Assembly: GCF_011745365.1 (NCBI RefSeq)
Contig: NW_024468913.1
Span: forward strand, 4,092,001 to 4,156,000
DNA: 64,000 bases
From: Cryphonectria parasitica EP155
Taxonomy: Eukaryota; Ascomycota; Sordariomycetes; Diaporthales; Cryphonectriaceae
Direction of reading: 5' to 3'
Every line of letters begins with the position of its first letter. Position 1 is the first letter of the stretch. Below the pieces are notes generated by a model. The model did no database searches. It worked only from the letters and a program-made list of their open reading frames with translations, and was not told the origin of the DNA. Positions 45,201 to 56,785 of the stretch are shown piece after piece. The translations under genes were made by a program, and so were the position numbers.

Positions 45201-48125
45201 TCACCACTTCCCAGAAGTGGCCTTCGGGTCTCTCGAACTCTGGCCTACCGTAAATGTGTATTGTCCGGTGGTGACCAGCACCCAGTTCTGCCTCTCCGCG
45301 TCCCAGTAGCTCAGATCTCGTCGTGTGAGGTTGAATTCGACTGTCCTGACCTCCTTCTGCTCGAGGTGCACCTTCTCGAAGCCGCGGAGCACCCTCACAG
45401 GGAAATCGACTGCCTTCTTCCCGTCCTGTGGGCTAGGGTAAGACAGGTAGAGCTGTGCCACTGCCTTGCCGGCTTTGGCGCCCGTGTTGGTCACGTTCAC
45501 ATGAACGGACACGTACGTCTCCCACAAGTCCGGGTTGCCTCCTTCGTCGCCTCCTGCAGGGGACAGCGCATGCTTCGTTTTGTACCCATCGGGATAAGGG
45601 TAAGGATCTGCGACGAGTTCTTCGACGGTATCTACATAGGGGTAGATATACTTGTCGAGCTTCCTGATGTCGGCAGGCCAGAGTGCCTCGCTCGCGTCAG
45701 GCAGCTCGTCGCTGTATTTTGGGGGTGTGGCCCCAGGCTGCGGCCGGGCTGCGGGAAGAGCGGTCTTGTCCTTGATCTGGGTGATTTGCAGATCGGAGAA
45801 GTCAAAGGTTGTGTAGCTCAGGCCGAAGCCGAATTCGAAACGTGGCGCAATGTCCTTCTTGTCAAAATAGCGATAATCAATGTAGAGCCCTTCACTGAAG
45901 TCCTGTTGTGGGACGACACCGTTGGGTAGGTACATGATCTGGCCGCCCGCACCGTAGTCGTCGAGAGACTTGCCAATCGTGTAAGGCAGATGACCAGACG
46001 GGCTCTCATCACCAAAGATGATGTCTGCAAGAGCGTTGCCGCTCTCCTGGCCGGGGAGGTTGGCGAGAAGGACAGCCTTTACGTTGGGCAGATCCACCCA
46101 CTTCTCCATCACGACCGGACCGACGGCATGAATTACAACGAGGACCTCGCCAGTGCCACCGCCACAGCCTTCAGCAACCTTAACGATTAGGTCATCAGCG
46201 CCCTTCTGCAGCGAAAGATCCGGTCGGTCTCCGGCCACATCTGACCACCGTACGTAGCCCTCTCCAGCATCTGCGTTGCCAAAGACAATGCACACATCCT
46301 GGTCGAGGATGCTCGGGTCGGAGTCGAAAGACGGGTTGTTGGTGAGATACTCAGACCATTGGACCTTGGACATGTTGAACCCTTCCCGCAGAGGCAGGAC
46401 AGGAGGCACGAGATACGGAAACTCAACAGCACCGCTGCCCCATCCAGACCCTAAAGTCCCATCATTGCATGCTCGGTCCATGCATACGTTGGGACCCTTT
46501 CCTGGCCCAGCATCCTCGCCAAAGATGCCAATCTTGAGCTTGCCCATGTGTCTCTCACGGAGGTCTCGCTTCTTGCTTTTCTTCTTGGCGTCGGTGAACC
46601 CCATACGGTCAATCGGAAGCAGGTCCTTGTTCTTGAGCAGAACAATGCCTTCCCTTGCAACAGCACGAGCGATGTCCTTGTGGTCACCCTGTACGTTGAC
46701 GAACTTGTTCACCTCCACAGACTCCTGCGGTGTCTCGGACCCAGGGGCCATGGTGCCGAAGCGATCGTTTGTCCACGAGGAGAAATTGGGCCCTTGGCCA
46801 TCAAACTTGGTCTTGTCGTCTTGACCGAGCTGATACCACGCAGCAACAATTCGGGACACCATATCGTTCAGGCGCTCCAGGGGCACAGATCCATTCATGA
46901 CGGACCGCGTCAGCTCGGGTCCCCAATAGGACAGGCCGTCTGAGAAGCGCGCTCCATCGCCCGGCATGGTCATATCGAGGCCGGCGAGGGCACTGGCCAC
47001 ACCTGATTGCTGTGCGCCCCAGTCTGACATGATGAAGCCCTGGAAGCCGAGCTCGTCCTTCAAGATGCCGTTGAGAAGCTTCGAGTTCTGGCAGACATAC
47101 GAGTTGTTGACCTGGTTGTACGAGCACATGACCGACGCAACACCTGCCCTGACAGAGTCGCCGAAAGGCCAGGCGTAGAGCTCATGTAGCGTTCGGTCAT
47201 CAATGTTGGATGAGATGGCGTTGGGCAAGGCCCATTCCCAGGGCTGTCGGAAGTGCTCCTGCTCATTCCCCACAAAGTGCTTGATGGTGGCCATCACGCC
47301 CTCGGACTGAATGCCCTTGATCGTCTCGGCTGCCGCGATTCCCTGGAGGTATGGGTCGGATCCAAAGCCCTCCCAGTTCCGACCTCCAGCTGGCATGCGT
47401 CCTAGGGGACCGACACAGGGCCCGAGGAGGACGTTGATGCCCTTGCCGCGGGCCTCGTTCCCGTGTGCCTTGCCACGAGAGTACATCAGCTCCTTATTCC
47501 AGGTGGCGCCGACTGTCACGCCTGCGGGGAAGGCCGAGGCGTTGTCAGCGAAGCGCAGGCCGAGAGGTCCATCCTGGAGCTGCAGCTGTGGGAAACCGAC
47601 GTGCACGGCAGGCCCGTTGGTCCCGACTGCAAGGCCCATCATCCAACCCGTGCCCGTGGTCACGTTCACCTTCTCGGCCAGGGTCATGTTCTGCACCATG
47701 GCAGCGGCCTTCCTGTAGCTCTCGGCCCAACCAGAGGCACTACCGCCGTTGGGCGTCGGGTACCACGGTGGGGACTGCCCGTAAGCGGGCGCCGCCTGGA
47801 ACTTGGTATAGATAGTCGCCCCTCCAGCCCCGAGGACCAGCCATATTATGAGCACGGCTGCGCAGGTGATGATGCAGCATCGCGAGCGGTTTCGAAAAGG
47901 ACGCTGCAGGGTGGCGAGGCTGATTCTCGTCCTATGGCCGCTGAGGAAGGCAGGCTTGCGCTCGTGGTCAACACGACCAGCAAGAGGGTCGGTGGTCAGG
48001 AAGTCGGTGGCATCGAGATCAGAGCCGTCGTCAGAGGAGAGGGAACGGCGTGCTTCGGGGTCGACGGATGATTGGTGGTAACGCTGGGAAGGGCTGAGCA
48101 GCCCCTCCTTGCTCTCGTCCATCAT
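45201..48125 (-). CDS. GH3 beta-glucosidase, type II membrane-anchored
   Basis: A single exon encodes 974 aa. Residues 1-84 are hydrophilic and end in a basic stretch (RPFRNRSR); one hydrophobic helix (about 85-105, CAAVLIIWLVLGAGG) replaces a cleavable signal, giving a type II topology with the enzyme outside. The (beta/alpha)8 domain contains LQLQDGPLGLRFAD, the KHFVGNEQE block (282-290) and the catalytic nucleophile in GFIMSDWGA (D368). The C-terminal alpha/beta sandwich has NVTTGTG- and GEVLVV-type strands, followed by a fibronectin-III-like domain (SYTTFDFSDL ... VHVNVTNTGAKAGKAVAQLY). Length and topology match the membrane-bound beta-glucosidases of Aspergillus (BglE/BglF type). It cleaves short beta-glucans or cello-oligosaccharides. 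A second Met codon at 48122 is an equal start choice. Confidence 0.92.
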   Translation of the reverse strand: MMDESKEGLLSPSQRYHQSSVDPEARRSLSSDDGSDLDATDFLTTDPLAGRVDHERKPAFLSGHRTRISLATLQRPFRNRSRCCIITCAAVLIIWLVLGAGGATIYTKFQAAPAYGQSPPWYPTPNGGSASGWAESYRKAAAMVQNMTLAEKVNVTTGTGWMMGLAVGTNGPAVHVGFPQLQLQDGPLGLRFADNASAFPAGVTVGATWNKELMYSRGKAHGNEARGKGINVLLGPCVGPLGRMPAGGRNWEGFGSDPYLQGIAAAETIKGIQSEGVMATIKHFVGNEQEHFRQPWEWALPNAISSNIDDRTLHELYAWPFGDSVRAGVASVMCSYNQVNNSYVCQNSKLLNGILKDELGFQGFIMSDWGAQQSGVASALAGLDMTMPGDGARFSDGLSYWGPELTRSVMNGSVPLERLNDMVSRIVAAWYQLGQDDKTKFDGQGPNFSSWTNDRFGTMAPGSETPQESVEVNKFVNVQGDHKDIARAVAREGIVLLKNKDLLPIDRMGFTDAKKKSKKRDLRERHMGKLKIGIFGEDAGPGKGPNVCMDRACNDGTLGSGWGSGAVEFPYLVPPVLPLREGFNMSKVQWSEYLTNNPSFDSDPSILDQDVCIVFGNADAGEGYVRWSDVAGDRPDLSLQKGADDLIVKVAEGCGGGTGEVLVVIHAVGPVVMEKWVDLPNVKAVLLANLPGQESGNALADIIFGDESPSGHLPYTIGKSLDDYGAGGQIMYLPNGVVPQQDFSEGLYIDYRYFDKKDIAPRFEFGFGLSYTTFDFSDLQITQIKDKTALPAARPQPGATPPKYSDELPDASEALWPADIRKLDKYIYPYVDTVEELVADPYPYPDGYKTKHALSPAGGDEGGNPDLWETYVSVHVNVTNTGAKAGKAVAQLYLSYPSPQDGKKAVDFPVRVLRGFEKVHLEQKEVRTVEFNLTRRDLSYWDAERQNWVLVTTGQYTFTVGQSSRDPKATSGKW

Positions 48126-49543
48126 CGCGGGGGCGAGCAGTAGGGAATACCTAAGCTGCTGCGCCAGGTACGTCCTGCCGTGGCCTCTCGACGGCAGATA
48201 GTCGTACTCGTTCTTCTAGATGGGGTCGGTGGTTATGGTTTGTTGCTTTATTGATGTCTCCAGAGGCGGAGGAGACAGCACAGTAAAAGTCAGGTCTGTG
48301 GAGGAATCACATCGTAGCAGGAAGATGACCAAGTCACCAGCAGCATCTTGGCCTCTGCTGGCTTTTAATGCATTGTCATCTGGTCCAGTGTTTCGATGAT
48401 CCGAGCTTGAAACGGGATTTGAGTTGTGCGTTGCTTGGCTTTCCCATGCACGGACGAGTTAGAGGCTATGGCGGTTCATCGGCTGCGTTACCCGCTGACA
48501 CTGCAGCACTACTTACCCCATGTACCGTGGTAGGACTGTAGCAGAGTGCAGTGCAGTAGGCCAGGTACAACAACGACGCAGGCTTGGCAGGTACAGTGGC
48601 TGATCTACATTGGCTTCAGGGCTTGTTCAGGGTCCTTGGGGGCCCAATCAGTCCGCCACCCGATTTTAACGTCCTCGAGTTCGGGACATTTCAGACCGTT
48701 CGATGTAAATACTGTACTTGTTGACCCGTAGAGTTGTTCGTTCTCTTGTCTGCCAGACTGGTCAATACAAACATCCTCGGCACTTTCTTCCTACTTTTGA
48801 TTATTTCCCCCCATTTCTCTTCTTTCTTCTTCCCTTGAAAGAAAAAAAAGGAAAAGGAAAACAAAAAAGCATAGAAGAGCAAGTGCCTGGATGCATGTCT
48901 TGTGCACTATCATGAGAAAACCACCCTATTGACGTAATATTCTCGTGGTACCTCTTCTTCTTGTCCTTTTCCTCCATCCTCCTCTTTCATCTTCTAACGA
49001 ACCCTCCCATTCTTCCATTTCATGTCTTTCCTTTCTCGTTGTGTTCCTGCCTCCCTTCCATTTGTGTTCGCATGTTACTATTGATACCCCTTCAGCTTGT
49101 GAGTGAACGTAACTTTGGACTTCCCAAGAGTGGGGAAGGCAGATTGCCGGACTCATGGCTCGATACAACGCCACTCGGTGCAACGCGGCTATAGATGGGG
49201 AAAGCCAAGGGGGTCGGCTCGTCTGCCCTGCCTGCTACTACTTCATGTCACTATGTTATCTATCTTTCGCTACTATGAATCCACGAAGCGGTGAAATTGC
49301 CAAACCCATATGGCAGGCTTCAATGTAACGTTGACATGCTACCCTTTCATTTCTATTACCCGGCGGCCATGAACGTTCTTGAATGCGTACGCGGCTCGAT
49401 ATTGGACATGCAGCACAATAAGAAGACTCGTCTCTTTTTGTCTGCAGCCAGTCTCTCATAGATTGTCATGCAAGAGGCTTATGGGCTTAGCCTCGTCAGA
49501 CTTCAGCTGTCGTTTGCTTGAAACACCATCTTGAACGTAAACC
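48126..49543. other. Divergent intergenic region, no gene seen
   Basis: It holds CT-rich stretches near 48955-49060. A single GTGGGG (possible CreA core) is near 49130. No coding pattern is seen. Confidence 0.5.
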
Positions 49544-51686
49544 ATGCGGTCACTTTCGACATGGACGGCCCTCCTCCTGGAGCTGCTCCTCCTCGCATCT
49601 CGCGCTGACGACGTCACTGCCCAGTTCAACAACCCTGCGGGCGTTGACATATGGTGTGGCAAGGCCTACCGACCAGAGTACGTGACACTTGTCGTCTTCA
49701 ATATACGTTCAGTAATAAGTTTTCAATATTGATATTTCGCAAATTAGGAATGCATCTTTCAACCCTGGTGGCTGGTTCGTCGACCCAGAGACCAACAGCT
49801 CCTCGCTCAGGCTCAAGGCCAAGCCTCGCATGAGCATCTATCTTGATACGGACGCCACTGCTGCCCTCCTCGTAGACGCCGAGACGGCTTCGCAGTATGG
49901 CGCGGACGGGCAGCAGCTGCAGGTGACCATCTCCTCCGACGGTGTGTCTCTCGGCTCGGCAGTCCTGGACGCTGGATCCGTCGACAACGAGGTCGCCGTC
50001 GACCTCTCTCTCCTCACCCCGAGGATGGATCCCTACAGCCTCGAGATCCAGGCCACAACACTGGCCAACTCGTCAACAACGGCCTACCAGACGAGCACCA
50101 ATCTTTCCTACCTCCCTTACCCAGACTCGTACGGGAGCGTGGCCAGGCTGGACAACCTCTACGGCGGCACCCAGGCGCAGAGGGGCAAGAACAGCTCGTG
50201 GGTCGACATCTACCCTTACACGTACTATGTGCAGTGGAGTCTGTACTGGGACGCCAACGTGAGCACCCTGAACGACTTCTCTTCCACGTACAACATGATC
50301 CATATCGTGCCCACGGGAACCCTTCAGGATGAACCCTTTCCGTGGGACCAGTTCCAGCCCTATCTCGACCGGGCGGCAGAGCTGGGCATCTGGCTGCAGT
50401 ACGATGTCCTCTGGACGCCGGACAATCTCACCTCCATGATCGAGCAAGTGTCGACGTTGCGTACACATCCAAGTATCCTGTCCTGGTAGTGAGTCCTCCC
50501 CTCCCCCCCCCCCCCATGGCATGATGTGTATTCTCCTGTGGCAAGCTTCTTGCTGTTCCCCTCTTCTCTGGAAATATCCAACTCACACACGAGTCTTTAG
50601 TCAGTCTGATGAGCCCGACGGCAAAGGCAACCCTCTTAACTCGACCGGCATAGCCTACAATGTTATTAAGAGCCTCGATCCTTACCATCCTATCAGTCTA
50701 GCTCTCAAGTCAGTTATTTTTATCCTATCCAACTTGGTTATTATTGCTACGTTTCCAACTCTTTGCGTATGCTGACCTACATTATTTACACTCCAGCTGT
50801 TATGATTTCTACTACGAGGACTATGCGGCGGGAGCGGACATCATCACCCCAGGTACGCCCGTCTCTTAACCAGCTTCTATTGTCTACTTGGCCTTGACAA
50901 TCTACATCTCTCATCTCTATTCCAATATCATACTACATTATGGAGAATTGAGGCTATGAGGACCTCACCCATGTTCCTGAGAATAAAAATTCTGATCGAG
51001 ACAACCACACAGATGTGTATCCCATCTCAACAAACCTCACCTACTCAACAGTCTACGACACAGTCTGCAACGCCACTTACGGCTGCTGCGGCTGTGACGA
51101 CTGCGGAACAGGCACCACCGTCTTCTCTGACATCTCGCACCGGCTCGACGAGTTCCGCCGCCGCGACAGCCTCATTGGCTGGGCCAAGACCCAATGGTTC
51201 GCCCCGCAGGCCTTTGGCAACGAGACCTTCTGGACGAGGTACCCCACCGCCCCGGAGCTGGAGGTCATGACCCTGCTGGCCGTCAACCACGGGGCCAAGG
51301 CGGTGGTCAACTGGGATTTCCCCACGTCCTCGGAGCTGTCTGCCATCACTAGCGACCTGGCTGCGCTATTCAACAACACCGCAGTGACCAAATTTCTCAT
51401 CGGCACGCCGAGGACGCAGGACTTGGTGGTCGTGGGCGGGGCCAACATTGATGCTGCTCTCTGGGTGGATGAGTCGGGCGGCAAGGCTTTGGTCTCTGTG
51501 GCTAATCTGAATTATTACGCTGTGACGGGCTCGGTCACGGTGAGCCTTCCCTCTGGCATCAGTGCGTCGGGTGTCTCTGGGAATGTCTGGGGTAACTCGA
51601 CTTGGCAGGTTGGGAACGGGACTGTGGGAATTGCTGCGGGACTGGATGGCCTTGAGACTGCCATATTCGTTATCAGTCTTGTTTGA
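49544..51686 (+). CDS. Secreted putative glycoside hydrolase with TIM-barrel core
   Basis: Five exons (49544..49677, 49748..50488, 50601..50708, 50797..50852, 51013..51686) give 570 aa; all phases close. A signal peptide (ALLLELLLLASRADDVTAQ) precedes GVDIWCGKAYRPENASFNPGGWF and a beta-sandwich-like N-terminal domain, PRMSIYLDTDATAALLVD. A barrel-like region follows, with YNMIHIVPTG, LGIWLQYDVLW, SILSWYQSDEPDGKGNP (the Asp-Glu-Pro is like the acid/base strand of clan GH-A enzymes), HPISLALNC and ADIITPDVYPI. A Cys-rich YGCCGCDDC loop and a C-terminal beta-domain finish the protein. This fungal family is common but biochemically undefined as far as I know; glycosidase activity is inferred from the fold pattern and the neighbours. 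Confidence 0.75.
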
Positions 51687-51909
51687 GCAATGGGTACCCT
51701 AATTTGATATCCTTCGTGTAATCGAAGCCTACGTAGAATTCGTTCTCTCCTTCTCTACGTGTGAGTTTCATGATTGTGGAAGTGTAAGGTTCACTCGATA
51801 ATCACACGATATTCAAGGCACAATACACCGTTTGCAATATTGACAAATTCCAACGGCACAAGCCTAGGATAAATTCAACTCATCACCTCTACATCTACTT
51901 TGAGTTCCC

Positions 51910-53929
51910 CTAATAGACATACCTGAAGTTAGGGTTCTCTTTATCCGTATAATCCTCAAAGGCATGCAAATACGATTCATCATGCGCCTCCCGCACACCT
52001 TGCGCAGCCAGCTGATCACGTTTCTTGTTCTGCCACGTCAAGTACCACCGCAGCGCCAATATATCAATGACAAGCAGCGAGTAACAGCCGAGATGGGTAG
52101 CAAAAGCAGTAAAGTAGCGCGGCGCGTCCCAGCTCAGGAAGACCTGGGGACCTGTGGTTTCGTGGTAAATGTCAGTTGTCAGTCTAACTTGCATGGCTTG
52201 GACATTGCGCTTTCTACGAGACAGGGGAATTTCAAGACAATATGAAGAATAACAATCGTACCGATAGCATTGCCAGTAGCCCAGATGATAAAGTTGATCG
52301 AAATGGCGACTGACTTCTTTGTCTGGCCGGCGACGTTTCTTGAGATCATGGACAGGCTTAATGTCTGCGCGCTCCAGAAGGAGAATGTGATGTAGTAGCT
52401 GATCAGCAGGCCAACATGTTGGGATCGCGTGTCGAGAGGAACGGTCATGAGACAGATGGTGCCGATGAAGGAGCTTCAAGTTGGGAGCATGTCAGCTTGT
52501 GGTGCCACAAAGATGGTAGTGGGAGAATAAAAAAAAGAATGAAGGAAGAAAGGCCAAAAAGAAATTCAGAGTTTGCACTTGACTGACGGTATGATAAAGG
52601 CCAGCATGACAAGCAGGTTCTGGTGCGTCTTCTTGACCAGCCACAGAGATGAGAGGAGGACAATAATGATATAGGCCCCCAGAACCATGGCCAGCAGCTG
52701 TGTCTGCAGTGTGGTGAATCCAAGGCTCTCTATGATGATATTCTCGAACGAGCCCAGGCCAGACGTGGGCAGCGTGGTGCAGAGGGCGATGATGGCGTAG
52801 CCCCAAATCTGAGGATCGCGGAGTCCCTCGATGAGCTGGTCCTTCTTGAAAACTCTGTTCTGCACGCCCGTCTGGTTGTCTCGGACCCGCTCGATCATGA
52901 GGTGTTTATCTTCCTCGGAGAAGCACTTTTATATCCAGTCAGCATTGTCTCATTTCCATTATTCCTTTTTCCTTTTTTCCCTCTCCCATAAGCAGTTTAT
53001 GAAAACATACCTTGGCTCGCATAGGACTATCGGGCATCCACCAGCCAACGAAAAGCCCAAAGAAAATGGAGATGATCCCATAAACGAGAAAAATCCACTG
53101 CCAGGACTTGAGCGGGCCTGTGGTGATGAGGGTGAAGCAGTAGGCCAGCAGCCCCCCAACGATCTGCTGCATACCGTTCATCATGTACCAGTAGATGACC
53201 CTCGCGGCCTGTTCGTCCCGCCGGTACCAGATGGACGACAGGAGGACGAAGGAGGGCTGGCAGGCGGACTCGAAGAGACCAAGCAGGGTGCGCACCGTGA
53301 CCAGGCCGGCGAAGTTGGTGCAGGCGGCAGTACATGCGAGGACGGTGCCCCAGCCGACGATGCAGAAGCTGAGATATTTACCGATGGGAACCCTTCAGTT
53401 TGAATGGAAGGATTAGCATAGCTCTTGCTTATTGTTGGAAAGAAGATTCCTTCAAGCCGGAACGGCAGACATATTTTTTTTGCATTACTTACCTCGCAAT
53501 GATCCAGTTCTGAGGGTATTCGACGATGAGGATAGTAATATAAATACAAGTCGTAAGCCACGAGTATTCCTGCCCTACTAGACCCGTGTCGTCGACGATG
53601 CCCATGATGGAGGCAAAGCTAAGCGTGCCCTTGTCGATGGCCTGTAGAAAATACGTGCAGACCATGACGACCAGAATGCGCCTGTCGATCTTGCGCCGCA
53701 ACTCGACGTTCTTCTCGGGTGAGATCTCGATGCGCGCCGCCGACACGTACTGTGCGAGCTCCTTGTCGACCTTGTCATAGTCCTGGTGGCTTTTGGTGAA
53801 CTCGATCTCGTGTGCCGACAGGACTCTCTCGGCCTTGTCGATGCCATCGTCGTTGGGGCCTTGCTGCTGGCTCGTGACGCCCTGCTTGGCCGGCGCATCG
53901 ACGCCTTCAGTAGAGCCTGGGGTCGTCAT
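51910..53929 (-). CDS. MFS transporter, allantoate permease-type (anion:cation symporter family)
   Basis: Five exons (53929..53493, 53392..53011, 52925..52579, 52473..52262, 52151..51910) give 539 aa. A 90-residue hydrophilic N-terminus leads to RRKIDRRILVVMVCTYFLQAIDKGTLSFAS, the TM1 pattern of Dal5/Tna1-type carriers. Next come VEYPQNWIIARVPIGKYL, TVRTLLGLFESACQPSFVLLSS and WYRRDEQAARVIYWYMMNG, all family hallmarks. The third intron has two possible donors; GTGCAA is the one that keeps frame and gives IIPSVNSFIGTICLM. Members carry small organic anions, vitamins, ureides or sugar acids. Between two putative glycoside hydrolase genes, import of uronide or oligosaccharide products is a reasonable hypothesis. 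Confidence 0.85.
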
Positions 53930-54410
53930 TGTTGTTGAAGGGGCCTGACGGTATCTTGGCTCACTCTGTGCTGCATATACGCACAAGTAAATAAAGGCTT
54001 ATTTACTGCGCCAAAAGAAGACTATGAGCACACGAGGAGGGGGAGTAAAGTACTAAGTGGGACGGTGGAAGGAATCTGCACAATAGAGCGAGAGATGGCG
54101 AGTCTACTTCTTAATTGAAAGTCTTATAAACCAACAAGAGCAGAACACTACATAGAATCCCCAGAAACCGAATTTAGGCATTATTCCGCACGTGCAAGGG
54201 TATTCCATTGAGCTCAACAACCTGGTAAATACGCCGCTGGGCTCGAGAGAGTCTGACCCGGGCCGGATGGCTTCTTTGGGCGACAAGTCATAACCAATGG
54301 CAAAAACTGGTGCGGAGATACGAAATGGTTCAAGGGGGGCTCATTGGGGCGGTCAGACCTTGTGAAGGATCAACTACTGTGGTGGAAATGGACATGGCAT
54401 CCTACGTTGC

Positions 54411-54435
54411 GAGAGAGAGAGAGAGAGAGAGAGAG
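54411..54435. repeat. (GA)n microsatellite
   Basis: About twelve GA units lie in the shared MFS/GH105 upstream region. Confidence 0.9.
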
Positions 54436-54861
54436 CCTCGGCAATAATTTTATTCAAACTATGTTCGTGCTGAGTTATCAGCAGAGAATTGAACCCTCTA
54501 AGAAAATGCACACACGATGCCATCTCTCTCTCTATATTGGCCTCCAGGACTTACAGCCTGCCTTGTAATGCATCGAATAAAGGTCGTGTTTCGAGATCGA
54601 TATTTCCAACGAACCAGCCAACACTCCGTCTCTACAGATTCATTGCATATGAAAAGTCAATTTTTCAAACCTTTCTACTGTTCAAGACGCTCACCTGATG
54701 TTCTCGTCCCAACAACCCTCTCCTCCACAACCCCGTACCCACATCACAGCCCAGCTGGAGACGCTGACCCACTATCCCCAGCAACCCCGCAGGGAAACCT
54801 GTTCGGCTGACTCTCACAACCAGAGGGGAAGCAAACCGTTGTGGAGACTTTTAGACCAAAT

Positions 54862-54969
54862 CTGGGGAAGACGTTCTCCATCTCTCAACGAGGAACAGAA
54901 ATCTGGGGCCATTTCAGGGGAGAAGGGAGGGGTCTTTGGAATGTTTGAAATCTTGCTCCCGGCCCGGGG
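54862..54969. promoter_or_regulatory. Cluster of CreA/CRE1-type SYGGRG motifs
   Basis: CTGGGG at 54862-54867 and 54903-54908 and CCGGGG at 54964-54969 lie 257-364 bp upstream of the GH105 start. This spacing is typical of carbon-catabolite-repressed fungal hydrolase promoters. Function is inferred from motif only. Confidence 0.35.
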
Positions 54970-55225
54970 TCTTGAACTCGGCGTAGTTTCGGTCCGAAAT
55001 AGTCCAGCATTCGGTTGATGTTTTACTGCTCCATCCGTGCTGTGAGATCCAGGTGTGGGAATGTTAATTCTAAAGTTTCGTTCTTGAGGAGGAAGACAGT
55101 GCCTGTGAGTGTGAGTGTGTCGGTTGCTTCAATGCCTATCCAGATTCCTGTCGTCCTTCGTTGTCGTCCTTGCTTCTCGTACAGTACAGTATCTGAGATC
55201 AGTCCACCTATCAAATCATTCCAAC

Positions 55226-56509
55226 ATGCCGGCAGAAATACAAGGGATCAAGTCCCAGGACGTCCACGCCAAGATCCGCCTCCTGATCGACGGCATGGTC
55301 AGCATCAATGACAAGACAGGGAAATTTCTCCTCAGGCTCGAAGACGGCCGTGTCATCGACACAAAAGGCTGGAATGATTGGGAATGGACACACGGCGTGG
55401 GTCTCTACGGGCTATGGCAGTACTACGAGCTCACAGGCGACGCCGCCTACCTCGAGATCATCGAGTCCTGGTTCGCAGCCCGGTTCGCGGCGGGGGGCAC
55501 CACCAAGAACATCAACACGATGGCTGTGTTCCTGACCCTCGCCTACGTCTACGAGCGCACTGGGAACTCGACCTACCTGCCCTGGCTCGACAGCTGGGCC
55601 GAGTGGGCGTACCGGGACCTCGAGCGCACCCGCTTCGGCGGCATGCAGCACGTCACCTACGTTTCGCTCCATGACCAGCAGCTGTGGGACGACACCCTCA
55701 TGATGACTGTCTTGCCCCTCGCCAAGATCGGGCTGGTCCTGGGCAGGCCGCACTATGTGGCCGAGGCCAAGAGGCAGTTCCTCCTGCACCTGCAGTACCT
55801 CTTCGACCCCAAGACAGGCTTGTTCTACCATGGCTGGGAGTTTTACAAGCCAGGAAGTAGTGAGGCTGCTGCTGCTGCTGCACAGGGCCACAATTTTGCC
55901 GAGGCGAGGTGGGCCAGAGGCAATAGCTGGCTTACCATCGTCATCCCCGAGTTTCTCGAGCTCCTCGATCTCGATGTCACGGCTGACCCCATCGGCATAC
56001 ACCTGCGCAACGTCCTGGAGGCCCAGTGCTCCGCCCTGTCCTCGCTCCAGGATTCCTCGGGTCTCTGGCGGACACTCCTGGATGTTCCCGAGAGCGAGGG
56101 CTCGTATCTCGAGGCGAGTGCCACGGCGGGGTTTGCCTTTGGGCTCCTCAAGGGGCGGCGGAAGCGCTATCTGGACCCCTCGGCCTCGTTCTCTCCGGCT
56201 GAGGCTTCCGACGGGCAGAGGCTTGGGGGCTCGAAGCAGAGCTCGTACGATGAGGTGGCGTTAAAAGCCATCGAGGGGATTCTGCAGAATGTGGACGAGA
56301 GCGGCGAGCTGTTGAAGACATCCTTCGGCACAGCAATGGGGTAAGTGATGAGCACACGCATGTACCCTCCCTGACGAAACTAGCCCTGAACTAAAATGCT
56401 CTGCAGAAACACCCTCCAGCATTATAAAGACATCCCTGTTACAAGCATGCCGTATGGACAAGCTATGGCCATCATGGCATTGGTTGAATTTCTTCGGCGG
56501 TATCTGTAG
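55226..56509 (+). CDS. GH105 unsaturated glucuronyl/rhamnogalacturonyl hydrolase, intracellular
   Basis: Two exons (55226..56340 and 56407..56509) give 405 aa. The alpha6/alpha6-barrel pattern of GH88/GH105 is visible: WEWTHGVGLYGLWQYYELTGD, KNINTMAVFLTLAYVYERTG, then the catalytic-Asp strand LHDQQLWDDTLMMTVLPLAK (QQLWDD at 151-156), YHGWEF and ARWARGNSW (227-235), and a C-terminal SMPYGQAMAIMALVEFLRRY completed by exon 2. These enzymes hydrate the 4,5-unsaturated uronic acid at the end of lyase products of pectin or related polysaccharides. No signal peptide is present, so it should act on imported oligosaccharides; this fits the divergent MFS gene. An Ala7 run (about 213-220) is a local oddity. 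Confidence 0.85.
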
Positions 56510-56785
56510 ATTCTCCACTACTTTAGCATTGAAACGCGAGCTGAGAGGAGCACGGCGACTTGCACAAAAATCCTATAAAAGGAGGAGGGAGGAGGATCTG
56601 GGTGCAGGATGACTGAGGAACTTTAGACCACGGCCGAAGGACATAGAAATTTAATCAGGATGGCATCTTCTTGAGAATGATAGACACCATATAGATTCAA
56701 AGAGAGAACGAACACAACATTGAACCTACGGTACACGACAGAACCCCATGCGAGTATTCTCAGTACCGAAAGCATCGCGAGTCTC

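Larger units (their letters stand above)
53930..55225. other. Divergent promoter region (MFS / GH105)
   Basis: No gene is seen. It holds a (GA)n repeat at 54411-54435 and clustered CreA-type motifs near 54862-54969. Confidence 0.5.
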
